From: Petrimonas sp.
GTDB taxonomy: Bacteria; Bacteroidota; Bacteroidia; Bacteroidales; Dysgonomonadaceae
Direction: 5' to 3'
Assembly: GCA_012839475.1 (NCBI GenBank)
Contig: DUNG01000023.1
Span: 292,368-356,367, forward strand
DNA: 64,000 bases
This document shows positions 1 to 9,520 of the stretch, one piece after another. Below the pieces are notes generated by a model, which was not told where the DNA came from, made no database searches, and saw nothing but the letters and a program-made list of their open reading frames with translations. The first letter of the stretch is position 1. Every line of letters starts with the position of its first letter. Position numbers and translations under genes: made by a program.

Positions 1-1342
1 CCAGCCGGTTGGCACCGTGGTCCGAGAAGTTGGCCTCGCCAATCGCGAAGAGGCCCGGTATGTTCGTCATTAGCTCGTAATCCACCCACAGTCCCCCCAT
101 CGTGTAGTGGATGGCCGGGTAGATCATCATAGGCGTCTCGTACGGGTTGTGGTCCACGATCTTCTCGTACATCTGGAACAGGTTGCCGTAGCGTTCTTCC
201 ACAACCTCTTTACCCAGCCGCTCTATCGCCTCAGAAAAGTCGAGGTAAACGCCCAACCCGCTTGGTTCCACGCCGTAGCCCGCATCGCACCGTTCCTTCG
301 CGGCCCTTGACGCCACGTCGCGCGGTACCAGGTTCCCGAACGCGGGGTACCTTCTCTCCAGGTAGTAGTCGCGATCCTCCTCTTTTATCTGGGTGGGTTT
401 CAGCTTTCCGGCCCGAATGGCTTCCGCATCCTCCATCTTTTTCGGTACCCAGATGCGTCCGTCGTTACGCAACGACTCCGACATCAGGGTCAGTTTCGAT
501 TGGAACTCCCCGTGTACCGGGATGCAGGTCGGGTGAATCTGTGCCATACACGGGTTCCCGAACCAGGCCCCTTTCTTGTAGCACTGCCATGCAGCAGACC
601 CATTGGAGGTCATCGCGTTGGTCGACAAGAAGAAGGCGTTCCCGTACCCGCCAGTAGCGATTACCACCGCGTGGGCAGCGAATCGTTCCAGTTTGCCGGT
701 CACCAGATTCCGGGCAATGATACCCCTTGCGCGGCCATCGATCATCACCAGGTCTAACATCTCGTAGCGGGTGTATAACTTCACCTGCTTGCGGTTTATT
801 GCGCGACACAGGGCCGAGTAGGCACCTAGCAGCAGCTGTTGGCCAGTTTGTCCCCGGGCGTAGAAGGTGCGTGACACCTGCGATCCGCCGAATGAACGGT
901 TGGCGAGCAACCCGCCGTATTCTCGAGCGAATGGCACACCTTGTGCCACGCACTGGTCGATGATGCTGTTCGACACTTCGGCCAGTCTGTATACGTTGGC
1001 CTCGCGAGCCCGGTAGTCACCCCCCTTTATCGTATCGTAAAACAGGCGATACACAGAGTCGCCGTCGTTCGGATAATTCTTGGCCGCGTTGATTCCACCT
1101 TGCGCGGCAATGGAGTGTGCACGTCGCGGTGAATCCTGAATACAAAAGTTGAGCACGTTAAAGCCCAGCTCTCCCAGCGTGGCAGCGGCCGATGCTCCTG
1201 CCAGCCCGGTCCCCACCACGATAACATCGAGGCGTCGCTTATTGGCCGGGTTCACCAGCTTCTGGCTATTTTTGTAATTGGTCCATTTCTCAGCTAATGG
1301 CCCTTTGGGTACTTTCGAGTCTATCTTTTTCATAATGTTCAT
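1..1342 (-). CDS. sdhA: Succinate dehydrogenase/fumarate reductase flavoprotein subunit (partial, C-terminus outside window)
   Basis: FAD-containing catalytic subunit of the membrane complex that interconverts fumarate and succinate on the cytoplasmic face. Translating the minus strand gives the dinucleotide-binding motif [17 protein letters not shown] near residue 40 and the [12 protein letters not shown] segment, whose histidine carries FAD covalently in this family. About 447 codons are visible; the rest, and probably sdhB, lie to the left. Two in-frame ATGs are possible, at 1342 and 1333. The first leaves 9 bp after the sdhC stop, and either would fit. The order sdhC-sdhA is the usual one in Bacteroidetes. 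In a fermenting anaerobe the complex most likely runs as fumarate reductase, but the sequence cannot settle direction. Confidence 0.95.
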   Translation of the reverse strand, partial: MNIMKKIDSKVPKGPLAEKWTNYKNSQKLVNPANKRRLDVIVVGTGLAGASAAATLGELGFNVLNFCIQDSPRRAHSIAAQGGINAAKNYPNDGDSVYRLFYDTIKGGDYRAREANVYRLAEVSNSIIDQCVAQGVPFAREYGGLLANRSFGGSQVSRTFYARGQTGQQLLLGAYSALCRAINRKQVKLYTRYEMLDLVMIDGRARGIIARNLVTGKLERFAAHAVVIATGGYGNAFFLSTNAMTSNGSAAWQCYKKGAWFGNPCMAQIHPTCIPVHGEFQSKLTLMSESLRNDGRIWVPKKMEDAEAIRAGKLKPTQIKEEDRDYYLERRYPAFGNLVPRDVASRAAKERCDAGYGVEPSGLGVYLDFSEAIERLGKEVVEERYGNLFQMYEKIVDHNPYETPMMIYPAIHYTMGGLWVDYELMTNIPGLFAIGEANFSDHGANRL

Positions 1343-1351
1343 TTTCTTATG

Positions 1352-2026
1352 TTATGCTAACAGGTTGGAGTATCCGAAGTGCACGGCAATAGCCACTACG
1401 ATGAATCCAAGGACGATAAGGGTTGAGACAAAGTAACCCAGCCTTTTCAGCCTTTTCATCCAAATATCGTTGTTCCACCCTACCGAGTGGAGTGCACTCC
1501 AGAAGCCGTGGTTCAAGTGGAACCAGAGGGCAATGAACGCCACCACGTAGGCAATCAGTACCCACGTTTGAGAAAGTACATCCACCACCAGTTGGGCACC
1601 ATCGTGACGTACCCCCTCCATGCCAAATAGATCCTTGAACTGCATCTGGTACCACATCTGGTACATGTGGACGATGAGGAACAGGGCAATGAACACCCCT
1701 AACACGAACATGTTCTTGGACGACCAGGCTACCGGCGTTTTGCTCTTGGATGCGTACCGGTCTCTGCCCCGTGCCTTCCAGTTTTGCAGCGTCAGGATGA
1801 TAGCGTAAATGATGTGTACCCCAACTCCGAGTCCTATGATCAGTGTACCCACTATGGCCCACCAGTTTGCACCCAGTATCTCGTTGGCCAGGAAGTCATA
1901 CGTCTCGTGGCTAAAAATCAGCACCACGTTCATCGACATGTGGAACAGCAAGAACAGAATCAGGAATAGGCCGGAAATACTTTGAATTACTTTCCGTCCA
2001 ATTGATGATTTGATTAACCAACTCAT
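1352..2026 (-). CDS. sdhC: Succinate dehydrogenase/fumarate reductase cytochrome b subunit
   Basis: Membrane anchor of the complex, expected to bind haem b and exchange electrons with menaquinone. The 224 residues match the single-subunit b558-type SdhC family. Five hydrophobic segments can be seen (about residues 13-33, 55-80, 100-122, 150-172 and 195-217), with histidines inside or next to them as haem ligand candidates (for example LFHMSMN and LIVHMYQ). It is the first gene of its transcript and is followed after 9 bp by sdhA. The leader of about 90 nt starts at the promoter-like sequence at 2126-2154. Confidence 0.95.
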   Translation of the reverse strand: MSWLIKSSIGRKVIQSISGLFLILFLLFHMSMNVVLIFSHETYDFLANEILGANWWAIVGTLIIGLGVGVHIIYAIILTLQNWKARGRDRYASKSKTPVAWSSKNMFVLGVFIALFLIVHMYQMWYQMQFKDLFGMEGVRHDGAQLVVDVLSQTWVLIAYVVAFIALWFHLNHGFWSALHSVGWNNDIWMKRLKRLGYFVSTLIVLGFIVVAIAVHFGYSNLLA

Positions 2027-2125
2027 AAGTTCTTTTTTTAAATTTATAGTGAATGTATTGTTCTATTTTCTTCTTATTCGAGAACAAGTAAAGAGGAAAA
2101 TCCCCCTTGGATCCTTTTGAGTGCC

Positions 2126-2154
2126 CAAAGATATACCTTTTTATCAATTATCAA
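2126..2154 (-). promoter_or_regulatory. Bacteroidetes-type promoter for sdhC
   Basis: On the minus strand TATCTTTG (2133-2126) fits the TAnnTTTG box. A TTG lies 18 nt upstream (2154-2152), slightly short of the usual 19-20 nt. A start site near 2119 would give a leader of about 90 nt. Confidence 0.5.
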
Positions 2155-2187
2155 CGAAAATATAGCAAAATATTATTTAGTGAAAGA

Positions 2188-2616
2188 TTAAGGGTAGTTG
2201 ACTTTCCACTCCAGTCTCTGCAGATCTTTCAGGTTTAGGATGTACTCTTTCTTGTAGTTGTTCCTCGCTGTCAACCAGTCGGTATTTTTGTCTTCAAGGT
2301 ATTCAGCATCGTACACGTAGATATAGAGGTAGCCGCCTGTCTGCTCCAGCGTCTGCTCCCAGCATTGCAGCGTGATACCGATCTTCACTTTTATGGTTTT
2401 ACCTGGCCGTACTTTGAAGTCGGCCGCGTACTCCTCGTTGGTGGGGTCGAAGTTAAAGAACCCTTTCTTAAGCGTGCTGACGGCGTAGATGGGCTTGTCG
2501 CTGTTGTTCGTGAAGTAGATGGTATTGTGGCAGTCGTCAAATCCACCGTTGCAGTACGGTAGGGTGAGTATGACGAGCAGAAGCACTACAACAAGGTGGG
2601 TGCGTGCACATTTCAT
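2188..2616 (-). CDS. Small secreted protein of unknown function
   Basis: A 142-residue protein I do not recognise. Residues 1-22 form a signal peptide with a strongly hydrophobic core; the following YCNGG is not a good lipobox because a tyrosine precedes the cysteine, so soluble periplasmic or lipidated forms are both possible. Cysteines at about 22, 29 and 83 could form a disulfide. The remainder alternates short hydrophobic and polar stretches, as expected of a small beta-rich domain (for example TIYFTNNSDKPIYAVSTL). It has its own promoter-like sequence at 2649-2679 and no close partner, standing between sdhC and the divergent SusC locus. Confidence 0.7.
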   Translation of the reverse strand: MKCARTHLVVVLLLVILTLPYCNGGFDDCHNTIYFTNNSDKPIYAVSTLKKGFFNFDPTNEEYAADFKVRPGKTIKVKIGITLQCWEQTLEQTGGYLYIYVYDAEYLEDKNTDWLTARNNYKKEYILNLKDLQRLEWKVNYP

Positions 2617-2648
2617 TATCTTGTGGATTTTTACGTTTTACTTCCTTG

Positions 2649-2679
2649 CAAAGGTACATGAAAAAACCACTCTTCACAA
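2649..2679 (-). promoter_or_regulatory. Bacteroidetes-type promoter for the small secreted protein
   Basis: The minus strand reads TACCTTTG (2656-2649), with TTG 20 nt upstream (2679-2677). The spacing fits the Bacteroidetes consensus and the start codon is at 2616. Confidence 0.6.
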
Positions 2680-2989
2680 GTGCGAGAGATAAAAATCGAA
2701 GAGAATGAAAGAGAGGTAAAATCAGAAATAGATTGAAAATTCGAGCAAATATAGATGGCTGATAAAGGGGTGGGAAGCGTTAAAATCGTTTTATTTTTTT
2801 TTAAAACCTAAAAAAATGTTATGTTTGCGGAGTTGGTTAAATGCTTTAGTGTTAAAAAACGATTGCATACAGGCACACGTGACCGTGTTGCCGGATCGAA
2901 TTCCATATCATGTGAGAGTGAAAGTGATTATATGTAAGCGCGTTATTAAGCCAATAAGGGTGATGCGCATTTATTAAAAAAAGAGTTTT
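2680..2989 (+). promoter_or_regulatory. AT-rich intergenic leader of the SusC locus
   Basis: This gene-free stretch is rich in A and T, with a run of T at about 2790-2802. TATGTTTG at 2820-2827 fits the TAnnTTTG box, but no clear TTTG element lies 20 nt upstream, so the promoter is tentative. It would leave a leader of about 155 nt before the ATG at 2990. I see no sigma or anti-sigma genes beside the locus. Confidence 0.35.
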
Positions 2990-5900
2990 ATGGTCGAAAG
3001 GAAAAGTCGGAAACAGTGGAAGCTTGTTTTCCTGTTACTTGTGGGGATGATGCTATCCCCGCTTAATTCAGAAGCACGAGACCATCTCCTGGCTATAGGG
3101 GAGGTAGGCTCTGTGCAGCAGAGCCGAAGATCCGTTAGCGGGGTTGTGGTCGACGGTGACAACAACCCCCTCCCAGGTGTAACCGTGCAGGTTGTAACCC
3201 GTGAGGGTGGGGTGATCACCGATGCTGATGGAGCCTACTCGATTCAAGCCGCGACGGGCGAGGAACTTCGCTTCCAGTTTCTCGGCATGAAGACCGTGAT
3301 CGTGGAGGTTGGCGCTGGTTCCATCTACAACGTGCAGTTGGTAGAGGACGTGGAGATGTTGGACGAGGTGACCGTTACCGCGTTTGCCACCCAAAGGCGC
3401 GAGAGCGTGGTCTCCTCCATCGAAACGATCAACCCGAGGGAGCTTAAGGTTCCTTCATCCAATCTGACTACCGCGTTGGCTGGTCGTTTGGCTGGTGTAA
3501 TCTCTTACCAACGGAGTGGTGAACCGGGTGCCGATAACGCCCAGTTCTTCGTGCGGGGTGTGACCACCTTTGGTTATGCTAGCAGCCCGCTGATCTTGCT
3601 CGATGGGTTTGAGGTGGACGCCAATGACTTGGCGCGTGTTGATCCCGATAACATCGCCTCTTTCTCCGTGTTGAAAGATGCCACCTCGGCCGCGCTCTAC
3701 GGTTCTAAGGGTGCGAACGGGGTCATCATGGTGACCACCAAAAAGGGGCAAGCGGGTTCACCCAAGATCTCGTTCAGGGCAGAGGCCCGTGTCTCTGCTC
3801 CCACCAAGATTCAAGAGACGGTGGACGGGGTGACCTACATGAACTTGTACAACCAGGCACAGTTCAACGATAACCCTTTGCTGGAGCCTTACTACAGTGC
3901 TCAGAAGATTCAGAACACCATTGACGGCCTTAACGAGTACGCGTTCCCGAACATCGACTGGTACAGGGAGATGTTCAAGTCGAAAGCGATTAACCAGTAC
4001 TATAACTTCAACGTCTCCGGTGGGGGGTCGGTAGTGCGGTATTACATGGCGGTGGCCTACAACAAGGAGGAAGGGATCCTTCGGGATAACCGGTTGAACA
4101 ACTTCAAGAACAACATCAATATCGACCGGTTTAACCTGTTAACGAATATCACGATGGATTTAACCCCCACCACCCGGTTCGATATCAATATGAACTCCAT
4201 CTTCGAGAACTACACCGGCCCGGTAGACAATACCACCGACATATTCAGGAGCGTGATGAACTCCAACCCGGTAGAGTTCCCCAAGTTTTTCTTACCTGAC
4301 GAGGAGCATGCGTACGTGAAGCACACCCTCTTCGGGTCGAACGAGACCGGCTCCATGCTCAACCCCTTTGGTGAGATGGTGCGGGGCTACAAAGATGGCT
4401 CCAACGGGCGAATTACCTCCCAGTTCTCGTTAGACCAGAACCTTGATGCCTTAACCAAAGGGTTGATGGCGCGGGCTAAGGTGTCAATCAAGAGCGATTC
4501 GTTCCATGAGAGTCGCCGTTCCTATACCCCTTATTTTTACCATATAAAGAGTTATGATGAGTTCTCGGATACCTATGTGTTGCAAGAGGTACGTCGGGGG
4601 ACCGATGCTTTGGGCGACCCGGACCAAAGGCGCGATGGGCAGTTCCGGATCTACCTCGAGGGAGGGTTGACCTACGCGCGTACCTTCAACGACCTGCACG
4701 ATGTGAGCGGGCTATTGATCTACACGCAAGAGGAGATAAAGAACACCAGTGGTAATCCCGGTAGGATCCAGCAGACGCTCCCGCAGCGCTTACAAGGGAT
4801 GAGGGCACGGGTCAACTACGGGTTCGACAACCGCTACCTGGTCGAGATGAGCTTGACCTACACCGGCTCGGAGAAGTTTGCACGGGACCACCGATGGGGT
4901 GTCTTCCCCGCGATGGGCATGGGTTACATGCTTTCAAACGAAGCCTACTGGGATAGGCTTAAAGATATCATTCCTCAGTTTAAGTTGAAGTACTCGCTAG
5001 GGCAGGTGGGGAACGACCAGATTGCCGGTCCACAAGATAGGTTCTTCTTCCTATCAGACATAGACCCGGGTTCGTGGGGCTATTCCTGGGGTAAGAACTT
5101 CTATTCCAACTATGGCGGATTCAACATTAACCGGTACGCGAACCCCCATATCACCTGGGAAATCGCCGTTAAGCAGAACATCGGCTTCGAACTGGACCTC
5201 TTCAAGAACCGGGCGATCAAGCTAATCCTCGAGTACTTTACGGAGAACCGTAAACAGATTTACCAGGCGAGAGCCAACTTGCCCGAGACCATGGGGCTGA
5301 CCAGCAACGTGTATGGTAACGTGGGAGAGGTGAAGAGCGGTGGATGGGACGGCTCCCTTGACCTGAACCACTCGTTTAACGACGACGCGTGGATTAGCGG
5401 GCGTTTCAACTTCACCTTTGCCCAGAACGAGGTCATCGAGAATGAAGAGCCCGAATACCGCTGGTCTTACCTCAGCAACATCGGGTGGCCCATTAACACC
5501 TGGAAGGGATACATTGCCGAGCGCCTTTTCATTGACGATGCTGATGTGGCCAACTCGCCTCTGCAGGAGTTGGGGGGCAAGGTGCAAGCTGGAGATATCA
5601 AGTATAAGGATATAAACGGTGATGGGCGGGTCAACTCGAATGACCAGGTACACATCGGCTACCCAATCGTGCCGGAGGTGACTTACGGGTTTGGGCTTTC
5701 GGCCGGTTACAAGAACTTCGATCTCTCTTTCTTCATGCAGGGACAAGATAGGGTGTCGTTCTTTATCAACCCCAACAACATTGCCCCCTTCGCCAACCAG
5801 CGGAACGCGATGAAATATATCGCCGACGACCACTGGAACCCGAACAACCCGGTGGCCAAGGCGTTTTGGCCTCGCCTCTCCGCTTCGTTTAACGAGAACA

Positions 5901-6151
5901 ACAATGTCTCTAACTCGACGTGGTGGTTAAGGAATGGTCGTTTTTTGAGGATGAAGACCATGGAGGTTGGTTACACTTTCCCGAAAAGCTTGTTTGCAAG
6001 TACCGGAATCAATTCAGTGAGGTTCTATCTTTCCGGTCAAAACCTTTTCAACATCACCTCTTTCAAGTTGTGGGATCCGGAGATGGGTGGTGAAGGCTTT
6101 AACTATCCCCTTCAAAGGGTGTACAGTGCCGGGTTAAACGTGTCATTCTAA
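2990..6151 (+). CDS. SusC/RagA-family TonB-linked outer membrane transporter
   Basis: TonB-dependent outer-membrane barrel that, with the SusD lipoprotein behind it, should import an oligomeric nutrient. The 1053 residues are typical for SusC. Residues 1-29 are a signal peptide; about 47-125 form a carboxypeptidase-regulatory-like domain (SVSGVVVDGDNNPLPGVTV); about 130-250 are the plug, including ALYGSKGANGVIMVTTKKG; the rest is barrel, ending in the aromatic NVSF. The substrate cannot be read from the sequence. Because a protease rather than a glycosidase is encoded in the same direction downstream, peptides or glycopeptides, as in the RagAB system, are plausible. SusD starts 28 bp downstream. 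Confidence 0.95.
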   Translation: MVERKSRKQWKLVFLLLVGMMLSPLNSEARDHLLAIGEVGSVQQSRRSVSGVVVDGDNNPLPGVTVQVVTREGGVITDADGAYSIQAATGEELRFQFLGMKTVIVEVGAGSIYNVQLVEDVEMLDEVTVTAFATQRRESVVSSIETINPRELKVPSSNLTTALAGRLAGVISYQRSGEPGADNAQFFVRGVTTFGYASSPLILLDGFEVDANDLARVDPDNIASFSVLKDATSAALYGSKGANGVIMVTTKKGQAGSPKISFRAEARVSAPTKIQETVDGVTYMNLYNQAQFNDNPLLEPYYSAQKIQNTIDGLNEYAFPNIDWYREMFKSKAINQYYNFNVSGGGSVVRYYMAVAYNKEEGILRDNRLNNFKNNINIDRFNLLTNITMDLTPTTRFDINMNSIFENYTGPVDNTTDIFRSVMNSNPVEFPKFFLPDEEHAYVKHTLFGSNETGSMLNPFGEMVRGYKDGSNGRITSQFSLDQNLDALTKGLMARAKVSIKSDSFHESRRSYTPYFYHIKSYDEFSDTYVLQEVRRGTDALGDPDQRRDGQFRIYLEGGLTYARTFNDLHDVSGLLIYTQEEIKNTSGNPGRIQQTLPQRLQGMRARVNYGFDNRYLVEMSLTYTGSEKFARDHRWGVFPAMGMGYMLSNEAYWDRLKDIIPQFKLKYSLGQVGNDQIAGPQDRFFFLSDIDPGSWGYSWGKNFYSNYGGFNINRYANPHITWEIAVKQNIGFELDLFKNRAIKLILEYFTENRKQIYQARANLPETMGLTSNVYGNVGEVKSGGWDGSLDLNHSFNDDAWISGRFNFTFAQNEVIENEEPEYRWSYLSNIGWPINTWKGYIAERLFIDDADVANSPLQELGGKVQAGDIKYKDINGDGRVNSNDQVHIGYPIVPEVTYGFGLSAGYKNFDLSFFMQGQDRVSFFINPNNIAPFANQRNAMKYIADDHWNPNNPVAKAFWPRLSASFNENNNVSNSTWWLRNGRFLRMKTMEVGYTFPKSLFASTGINSVRFYLSGQNLFNITSFKLWDPEMGGEGFNYPLQRVYSAGLNVSF

Positions 6152-6179
6152 CGCTGATCAATTATAAAAAAGAACCATT

Positions 6180-8120
6180 ATGAAATATAAGATAGTTACC
6201 ATTTGTTTAATAACCCTCTCGATACTCTTTACAAGTTGCAATTTCTTGGACATAGTGCCGGATAACACGGTAGAGGTGGGGAGTCTCTTTGAGAACAGGG
6301 ATAAGGCACTGAATGCGCTGTCCACCTGTTACCGTTACATGCCCAATTATGAGAAGCTTCATCAATCGATGTCGCTGGCGGGCGACGAGTGGGTGGGTCG
6401 CCTTGATGCTGGGTACGCTGGCGACCGGGGTATTAACCGCGGTATCAAGTTGATGCGGGGTTGGAATAACTCCAACGACCCCATTCTCAACTACTGGGCA
6501 GGAGGTGGTGGTGCGGAGAGCCTCTACGAAGGTATCCGCGTCTGCAACATCTTCTTCCAAAACATCGAGAATGTGCCCGACCTCACCCCCTTGGAGAGGG
6601 AGGACTGGATTGCCCAAGTGAAGGTGCTCAAGGCGTTCTATCACTACTACCTGATTCGGCTTTACGGCCCCATCGTGATCGTTGATAAGAACCTGGAGCC
6701 CTACTCGTCGGTAGAAGAGGTAAGGCAGGAGAGGCAGACGGTGGACTCCTGCTTCAATTACGTCTTGGGCCTTATTGATGAGGTGATCGAGGAGGGAGAC
6801 TTGGCTGTCGAGAGAGGTGCATCGTTCATGGGGCAGGTAGATCTTCAGATTGCCAAAGCCATCAAGGCCGAGGTGCTGCTAACCCGGGCGAGTCCGCTCT
6901 TTAACGGCAACATCGAGTTTTACAGTAACTTCAAGGGAAAAAACGGTGAGCTCTTGTTCCCGATAAATTACGATAAAGAAAAATGGAAAGACGCACTGGA
7001 TGCTATTGAAGAGGCTATCGCGGAGGCGGAACGTAACGGCAAAAAGTTGTACGTGTACGACAAGCAACCCCGCTTCTGGGATGTGGATAACTTCGAGAAG
7101 TCGGAGATCATTCAGTACGCCTATAACAACCGCTTCTCTATTGTTGAGTCGTGGAACGATGAGGTGATCTGGGGTTATTCGGGCCTCGACTTTACCGGAC
7201 AAGGCGGCTTTGCGCATGCGACCAACATGCGCTCGGTGGCCGACCCCACCACGCCTGAATACGCTTGGCAGTGGCTTGGTGCTGACTTCCGGATGGTGGA
7301 ACGTTACTACTCCAAGAACGGTGTTCCCATCAGTGAGGATATCACCTACGATTACGAAAACAGGTATGAGCTGGCTACCATACCCGATGACAACTATCAC
7401 AAAGGGTATATGCAGCCGGGTGAGCGGACCGTGAAGTTGCACCTGGATAGGGAACCCCGCTTTTACGCGTGGCTTGCGGTGGACCGCTGCGTCTGGAGGA
7501 CCCACGACGTGGCCAACGACGTGAAAATGAGGTATAACGAGTTCCCGGGCGGTAGGGGGGCACACCACAACACCGACTTCTATTGGACTGGCGTGGGTGT
7601 TAAGAAGCTGGTCCACCCGGAATCGGGTACGGGCCACTGGGCGCGCGTGGTGAAATTTCCTTATCCCATCATCCGGTTGGCCGATCTTTACCTGATGTAT
7701 GCCGAGGCGTACAACGAGTATAATGGACCGGGTCAACCTGCGTACGATGCACTCAATAAGGTGCGCAGCCGAGCCGGTTTGAAGAATGTTGAAGTGGTGT
7801 GGAGTGACGCGGAAGTGGTGAGAAACATGGGTAAGCACCTCACCCAAGAGGGGCTGCGCGAAATCATCCGCACCGAGCGTTCTATTGAGTTAAGTTTTGA
7901 AGGGAAACGTTTCTTTGACGTTACCCGGTGGAAGGAGGGGAGTCGATTCTTTACCCTACCCGCTAGGGGGTGGAACACAACCGGTGTTGACCCGGAACAG
8001 TTCTATAACCTGATGACCTTGCAACAGCGCTCATGGCAGACACCCCGTGACTACCTGATGCCCATCCCGCTGTGGGACCTGAACCGGAACCCCAACCTGG
8101 TGCAAAACCCCGGATGGTAA
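6180..8120 (+). CDS. SusD/RagB-family nutrient-binding lipoprotein
   Basis: Surface lipoprotein that closes over the SusC barrel and binds its substrate. Signal peptide with lipobox FTSC (Cys20), followed by the SusD N-terminal region (about 25-230) and the TPR-containing C-terminal RagB/SusD domain (about 280-646), with the usual ADLYLMYAEAYN helix and the closing NPNLVQNPGW. The length of 646 residues is within the larger SusD range. It follows susC after 28 bp and precedes the next lipoprotein gene by 37 bp, so the four genes from 2990 to 10714 are probably one transcript. Confidence 0.95.
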   Translation: MKYKIVTICLITLSILFTSCNFLDIVPDNTVEVGSLFENRDKALNALSTCYRYMPNYEKLHQSMSLAGDEWVGRLDAGYAGDRGINRGIKLMRGWNNSNDPILNYWAGGGGAESLYEGIRVCNIFFQNIENVPDLTPLEREDWIAQVKVLKAFYHYYLIRLYGPIVIVDKNLEPYSSVEEVRQERQTVDSCFNYVLGLIDEVIEEGDLAVERGASFMGQVDLQIAKAIKAEVLLTRASPLFNGNIEFYSNFKGKNGELLFPINYDKEKWKDALDAIEEAIAEAERNGKKLYVYDKQPRFWDVDNFEKSEIIQYAYNNRFSIVESWNDEVIWGYSGLDFTGQGGFAHATNMRSVADPTTPEYAWQWLGADFRMVERYYSKNGVPISEDITYDYENRYELATIPDDNYHKGYMQPGERTVKLHLDREPRFYAWLAVDRCVWRTHDVANDVKMRYNEFPGGRGAHHNTDFYWTGVGVKKLVHPESGTGHWARVVKFPYPIIRLADLYLMYAEAYNEYNGPGQPAYDALNKVRSRAGLKNVEVVWSDAEVVRNMGKHLTQEGLREIIRTERSIELSFEGKRFFDVTRWKEGSRFFTLPARGWNTTGVDPEQFYNLMTLQQRSWQTPRDYLMPIPLWDLNRNPNLVQNPGW

Positions 8121-8157
8121 AAAGAAAATAACGATCAAAATCAATAAACTGAATCAC

Positions 8158-9495
8158 ATGAAATATAGTAGATATATCGCGATTGTTTTCTTGCTGGCGC
8201 TGCTTCCGTTTATGAATAGCTGTAAAGATGAAACCGCCAGCCTGGACACCACTCCCCCCAAGCCAATCACGAACGTTGAGTTTACCGCGTTGAATGGGGG
8301 TGGGTATTTTACCTACACGATCCCTGAAGATGAGGATTTCCTCTACGTGCGCGGGGAGTACATGATTGATAACGGGAGTGTTATTTCAAAGACGAGCAGC
8401 GTTTACGCTGATACCCTTTTCATCGAGGGGTTGGGTCAAGTGAAGGAGTACGAGGTCAAGCTCTACTCGGTAGATAGGGACAACAACCATTCCCAGCCGG
8501 TTATTCAACGTATTACCCCCTTGTCGCCGGTTACGGTGGCCATTTTAGAGACCGTACAGGTACAGCCTGGTTTTTCATCCATCGTGTTGGACTGGGAGAA
8601 TGAACGCCGTTTGACCGTCCAGATTTTCGTCAGGATTACGGTGGGTGACCGAACGGTCAACCAGATCTACTCGTCCAATCTTCTTAAGGATCGGTTCATC
8701 ATACCCAACTTGAAGGGGGTGCCGCACAAGGTGGCTGTACACGTACGCGACTCTTATGGTAACGAGACGGATGAGTTGGAAATTGGCGAGGTTACGCCAC
8801 TGATTGACGCACCCATTTCAAAGCGCTCGTGGAGTTTCCTTCGCGACCAACTGCTGTTTGGCGACAAGTGGGATTATGACAGCGATCCCAACCCGTTTGA
8901 GCAGGTTCCTTACCCAGAGTACCAGCGGTTGCACCAGCCCGATAGCTTTAAGAACGCTCCTATGTCGTTCGTAGAGGGTCGCATCGAGAAGTTCTGGGAT
9001 AACGAGTATGACTACGAACCGGTGCAGAACCTTAACTACTTCAATACTGGGCAAGTGGGCTATCCCTTCTCTTACTACATTGATATGGGGCGCGAGATAG
9101 TGGCTAGCCGGTTTAAAATTTGGCAGCGCGAAGCGTGGGGTATGCTCTACACGGGCGAGAACGTGGAGATATTTGAACTTTGGATAAGCAACGACCCCGA
9201 TCCCACCGATGGTGTTTTAGATGATTGGGAGTTCGTGGGACAGTACCGTATCAGGCTGCCATCATCCTACACCGAGGCGAGGAACGAGGTACGGGGTGGA
9301 CATGAGTTTATGCTCTACCCCGAGAACCCGCGCTTTACCAGGCCGTTTAGATACTTGAGGTTCAAGGCCATTAAGCAGTTCGGTAACGGTAACTCCGGCT
9401 GTATGTCGGAAATCACCTTGTACGGCACGGAGGGAGACGGCTCTATCGTCGAGGACGAGAGCGTGTTGACGGGTGCGATCCCCGGGTGGGATTAG
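8158..9495 (+). CDS. Surface lipoprotein with DUF4959-DUF5126-DUF5000-like architecture
   Basis: Lipoprotein of 445 residues of the type that commonly follows SusD in Bacteroidetes uptake loci and probably helps bind the nutrient at the surface. Lipobox FMNSC (Cys22) is followed by acidic residues (KDE), which fits export to the outer face. About residues 33-125 resemble DUF4959, a fibronectin-like fold; about 126-220 resemble DUF5126; about 225-430 resemble DUF5000, a discoidin-like domain with SYYIDMGREIVASRFKIWQR and FRYLRFKAIKQFG. These names come from recalled family appearance and no search was run. The ligand is unknown. It is 25 bp upstream of the next gene. Confidence 0.8.
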   Translation: MKYSRYIAIVFLLALLPFMNSCKDETASLDTTPPKPITNVEFTALNGGGYFTYTIPEDEDFLYVRGEYMIDNGSVISKTSSVYADTLFIEGLGQVKEYEVKLYSVDRDNNHSQPVIQRITPLSPVTVAILETVQVQPGFSSIVLDWENERRLTVQIFVRITVGDRTVNQIYSSNLLKDRFIIPNLKGVPHKVAVHVRDSYGNETDELEIGEVTPLIDAPISKRSWSFLRDQLLFGDKWDYDSDPNPFEQVPYPEYQRLHQPDSFKNAPMSFVEGRIEKFWDNEYDYEPVQNLNYFNTGQVGYPFSYYIDMGREIVASRFKIWQREAWGMLYTGENVEIFELWISNDPDPTDGVLDDWEFVGQYRIRLPSSYTEARNEVRGGHEFMLYPENPRFTRPFRYLRFKAIKQFGNGNSGCMSEITLYGTEGDGSIVEDESVLTGAIPGWD

Positions 9496-9520
9496 GTTTA
9501 ACGAGTAAATAATAGTCATT

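Noticed and set aside
5222..5833. A 203-codon minus-strand frame inside susC
   Set aside because: It is the shadow of a long real gene on the other strand and matches no family I know.
6879..7847. A 322-codon minus-strand frame inside susD
   Set aside because: Antisense to a well-supported SusD gene, and its composition is not protein-like.
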